A DNA stretch of 5,806 nucleotides, from NCBI GenBank assembly GCA_031430315.1, contig JANPBI010000266.1:1-5806 (forward strand). The letters run 5' to 3'. Both the position numbers and the translations under genes were made by a program. Numbering within the stretch: the stretch's first letter is position 1; the number at the start of each line of letters is the position of its first letter. The notes below the pieces were generated by a model. That model worked only from the letters and a program-made list of their open reading frames with translations, made no database searches and was not told the origin of the DNA. Below are positions 3,595 through 5,806 of this stretch, piece after piece. Source of the DNA: JAJNPS01 sp031430315 (lineage in GTDB: Bacteria > Pseudomonadota > Alphaproteobacteria > Rhodobacterales > Rhodobacteraceae).

Positions 3595-4844
3595 ACGCCC
3601 CCGTTTTCGCCACGCTCGGCTGTCGTCTCAACGCCTATGAGACTGAGGCGATGGCGGAACTTGCCGCCGCCGCGGGGCTGCAAAACGCGGTCATCGTCAA
3701 TACCTGCGCTGTGACGGCCGAGGCGGTCCGCAAGGCCAAGCAGGACATCCGCCGCCTGTCGCGGGCAAATCCGGGTGCCGCGTTGATCGTGACGGGTTGT
3801 GCGGCGCAAACGGAACCGGAAACCTTTGCCGCGATGCCCGAGGTGACGCGGGTCATCGGCAATACCGAAAAGATGCAGGCCGCGACATGGAAGGGTCTGG
3901 CGATCCCCGACCTGATCGGCACGACCGAGCGGGTGCAGGTCGACGACATCATGTCGGTCCGCGAAACCGCAGGTCACCTGATCGACGGGTTCGGCCGCCA
4001 CCGCGCCTATGTGCAGGTCCAGAACGGCTGCGACCACCGCTGCACGTTCTGCATCATCCCCTTTGGTCGCGGCAATTCTCGGTCGGTCCCGGCTGGTGTG
4101 GTGGTGGAGCAGATCAAGCGGCTGGTGGATCGCGGGTTCCTCGAGGTCGTTCTAACCGGGGTGGACCTGACTTCCTGGGGTGCAGACTTGCCGGGTGAGC
4201 CGCGTCTGGGCGATCTGGTCCAGCGCATCCTGCGGCTGGTGCCGGACCTTCCCCGGCTGCGGATCAGTTCGATTGATTCGATCGAGGTGGACCCCGCCTT
4301 GATGCAGGCGATCGCTACCGAGCCGCGTCTGATGCCGCACCTGCACCTCTCGCTCCAGGCCGGGGATGACCTCATCCTGAAACGGATGAAACGCCGCCAC
4401 CTGCGCGACGATGCGATCCGCTTCTGCGAAGAGGCGCGGGCTTTACGGCCCGAGATGGTCTTCGGAGCCGACATCATCGCGGGCTTTCCGACCGAGACGG
4501 ACGAGATGTTCCAGCGCTCCCTCGATCTGGTGCAGGACTGCGGCCTGACCTTCCTGCACGTCTTTCCCTATTCCGCCCGCAAGGGAACCCCGGCCGCTAG
4601 CATGCCTGCAGTGCCAGGTCCTGCCATCAAGGAGCGGGCAGCCCGGCTGCGGGCGGCGGGAGACGCGGCGTTGCGGCGGCACTTGGGGGAGCAGGTTGGA
4701 CAGGTCCATCGGGTGCTGACCGAGGGGCCACGGATGGGTCGGACCGAGGGGTTCGCCGAGGTGGACTTCAGGACGGATCAGCCTGAGGGGGCGATTGTGG
4801 AGGCGGTCATCAAGGGGGTGGCAAGGGGGCGGCTGGTCGCTTGA
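3591..4844 (+). CDS. mtaB: tRNA (N6-threonylcarbamoyladenosine-37-C2) methylthiotransferase MtaB
   Basis: MtaB is a radical-SAM enzyme with two iron-sulphur clusters that adds a methylthio group to t6A37, giving ms2t6A in tRNAs that read ANN codons. The 417-residue protein starts at the ATG overlapping the dapF stop. Starting at 3522 would add 23 unconserved residues inside dapF. The N-terminal MTTase domain has TLGCRLNAYE (Cys11), NTCAV (Cys39) and TGCAAQ (Cys70) for the auxiliary cluster. The radical-SAM motif CDHRCTFC gives Cys147, Cys151 and Cys154, followed by IIPFGRGNSRSVP, which is typical of MtaB rather than MiaB or RimO. LSLQAGDD and the GADIIAGFPTET strand belong to the TIM barrel. 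Residues from about 365 form a short TRAM-like RNA-binding tail. No Shine-Dalgarno is clear, so translation probably depends on coupling. No T-rich terminator follows. Confidence 0.93.
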   Translation: MNAPVFATLGCRLNAYETEAMAELAAAAGLQNAVIVNTCAVTAEAVRKAKQDIRRLSRANPGAALIVTGCAAQTEPETFAAMPEVTRVIGNTEKMQAATWKGLAIPDLIGTTERVQVDDIMSVRETAGHLIDGFGRHRAYVQVQNGCDHRCTFCIIPFGRGNSRSVPAGVVVEQIKRLVDRGFLEVVLTGVDLTSWGADLPGEPRLGDLVQRILRLVPDLPRLRISSIDSIEVDPALMQAIATEPRLMPHLHLSLQAGDDLILKRMKRRHLRDDAIRFCEEARALRPEMVFGADIIAGFPTETDEMFQRSLDLVQDCGLTFLHVFPYSARKGTPAASMPAVPGPAIKERAARLRAAGDAALRRHLGEQVGQVHRVLTEGPRMGRTEGFAEVDFRTDQPEGAIVEAVIKGVARGRLVA

Positions 4845-5183
4845 GTTTTTGGGCGTCCCGAGTCGGGACAGAAATTTAAACATGCAATTTCAAGGTATTA
4901 GTATATCAACTTTTACCGGTTGTTAACTTTTTCGGGACCTGGGCCCTGAATGTATCCCTGAACGCGGGGGGCAACAGGGTTTGACAGAGGGCATCGCCTG
5001 ACCGCCGGGTGGGCGCTGCAACGGCTGTTCTGCGCGGTTTATGGATCAACACCTCCCACCGATTTTCTGCTGGTGAGGGTGGCAAAGCGCCCCGCCCGAG
5101 GGAGCGGTCTGGCGCTGCCCGGCGGGCTGCGCCCTTGATTCCGGGCAATGGGACGGGAGGCTGCGCAGGGAGTGCCCACACCC
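4845..5183. other. Intergenic stretch: AT-rich island then GC-rich hairpin region
   Basis: The 339 bases between the convergent mtaB and LacI-type genes contain no gene I can support. First comes the palindrome GTCCCGAGTCGGGAC (4855-4869), then a strongly AT-rich stretch (about 4870-4932) with palindromes ACCGGT and GTTAAC, then a second TCGGGAC (4932-4938). The remainder is GC-rich and includes a hairpin at 5111-5133: GGCGC-T-GCCC, loop GGC, GGGC-T-GCGCC, with one T-T mismatch. Neither strand has a clear T-tract after a stem. Both strands stay open over much of the GC-rich part, as GC-rich DNA often does. A 93-residue minus-strand frame begins with GTG overlapping the LacI stop, and it matches no family I recognise. 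Confidence 0.5.
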
Positions 5184-5806
5184 TCACCTGATCGTATCGC
5201 CTCGCTGCAAGGTCGGGAACAACTCCACCCGTCTGGCCCCAACCTCCGCCGGGCTGCGCTGGCTCGCGATGATCTCGGCGGCCTTTCGACCGATCTCCAA
5301 CCGGCAGGCGTCCATCGTGGCAAGCCGCCGGGGCAGGCCGTCGAGTAAATCGACACCGTTGAAACCCGCAAGACCTACCTTTCCCGGCACGTCGATGCCC
5401 TGATTAAGGCAGTACAAAAGACCCCCTGCCCCGATCATGTCGTTGGAGTAATAAAGGAAATCGACATCCGGCTGGCGCGTCAGGACCGCGGCCGTCATCT
5501 CGCGCCCCTTCAAGAGCGCCGACCCGCCGGAATAGTATTCGCGGTCGACCAGCTTCAACCCGGCCAGCGCCAATGCCTCTTCAAACCCCTCCATCCGCTT
5601 GCGCGCGCGGTGGTCGTTAGGCATCTGCGTCCCCAGAAACGCGATCTTGCGGTAGCCTGCGGCGATGATCGCCTCCGCCATTTGGCGGCCTGCACGGCGG
5701 TGGGAAATGCCGACGGCGCTATCGACCGGGGTGCCGTCGATATCCATTATTTCGACAATCGGGATGCCTGCGTTTTGCAGCATAGCAAGGGCTGCGGGCG
5801 TGTGTT
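5184..5806 (-). CDS. LacI/GalR-family transcriptional regulator, effector-binding domain (5' partial)
   Basis: The minus-strand frame enters from beyond the window end, upstream of the internal Met at 5783 (…HTPAALAMLQ), and stops at 5184. About 206 residues are visible, all in the periplasmic-binding-protein-like ligand and dimer domain. The N-terminal helix-turn-helix lies outside. Landmarks in order are NAGIPIVEIMD, AVGISHRRAGRQMAEAI, GYRKIAFLG, a DHRARKRMEGFEEAL helix, DFLYYSNDMIGAGGLLYC, VPGKVGLAGFNG and LATMDACRLEIGRKAAEII. This order is characteristic of LacI-family sugar- or sugar-acid-responsive repressors. The text resembles gluconate-type regulators (GntR of the LacI family), but the ligand cannot be fixed from this fragment. 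It converges on mtaB. Its operator and target genes should lie beyond the right edge. Confidence 0.9.
   Translation of the reverse strand, partial: HTPAALAMLQNAGIPIVEIMDIDGTPVDSAVGISHRRAGRQMAEAIIAAGYRKIAFLGTQMPNDHRARKRMEGFEEALALAGLKLVDREYYSGGSALLKGREMTAAVLTRQPDVDFLYYSNDMIGAGGLLYCLNQGIDVPGKVGLAGFNGVDLLDGLPRRLATMDACRLEIGRKAAEIIASQRSPAEVGARRVELFPTLQRGDTIR

Noticed and set aside
3585..4037. Minus-strand 150-codon frame antisense to mtaB
   Set aside because: Overlaps the conserved cysteine motifs of MtaB on the opposite strand; no independent support.
5039..5371. Minus-strand 110-codon frame overlapping the LacI end
   Set aside because: Different frame from the well-supported LacI-family protein, with an Arg/Ser-rich translation and no family signal.
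1..5806. CRISPR array or rRNA genes
   Set aside because: No regularly spaced repeats of CRISPR type and no rRNA signature were seen on either strand.

Overview
The window looks chromosomal and alphaproteobacterial, most likely from the Rhodobacterales. This rests on the GC-rich coding sequence, the style of the DapF and MtaB proteins, the dapF-mtaB overlap and the CTTGAC-type promoter. No ribosomal RNA or other decisive marker is present, so the assignment is an inference.

Left part (1 to about 1912): an accessory, phage-like operon on the + strand. It opens with the C-terminal catalytic half of a tyrosine recombinase whose 5' end lies outside the window. Then come an HU-family DNA-bending protein, a small two-CxxC zinc-finger-like protein, a 52-residue single-pass membrane protein, a small secreted cysteine-containing protein and a Lar-like zinc-ribbon protein. 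Genes overlap or lie a few to a few dozen bases apart, and the run ends in a strong intrinsic terminator. The small genes have no obvious housekeeping role and resemble prophage or integrative-element cargo.

Middle (about 1913 to 2750): a stretch with no protein gene that holds two minus-strand tRNA genes. One is a structurally odd tRNA-Asp(GTC) with its own terminator and a candidate promoter. The other is an ordinary tRNA-Lys(TTT). Between the cargo operon and the tRNA-Asp 3' end lie short direct repeats and an 11-bp inverted repeat. Together with the integrase and the tRNA 3' end facing the cargo genes, this suggests the right-hand boundary (att region) of an integrated element. No second att copy can be seen here.

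Right part (2755 to the end): core genes. dapF (diaminopimelate epimerase, lysine and peptidoglycan synthesis) overlaps mtaB (tRNA methylthiotransferase) by ATGA. After a 339-base intergenic stretch, with an AT-rich island followed by a GC-rich hairpin region, the C-terminal part of a LacI-family repressor is encoded convergently on the minus strand and runs out of the window.

No complete new defence or mobile system can be demonstrated. The parts most worth checking are the divergent tRNA-Asp with its promoter-overlapping inverted repeat, the repeat-bearing putative att region, the recombinase with unusual active-site residues, and the small-protein operon linked to it.
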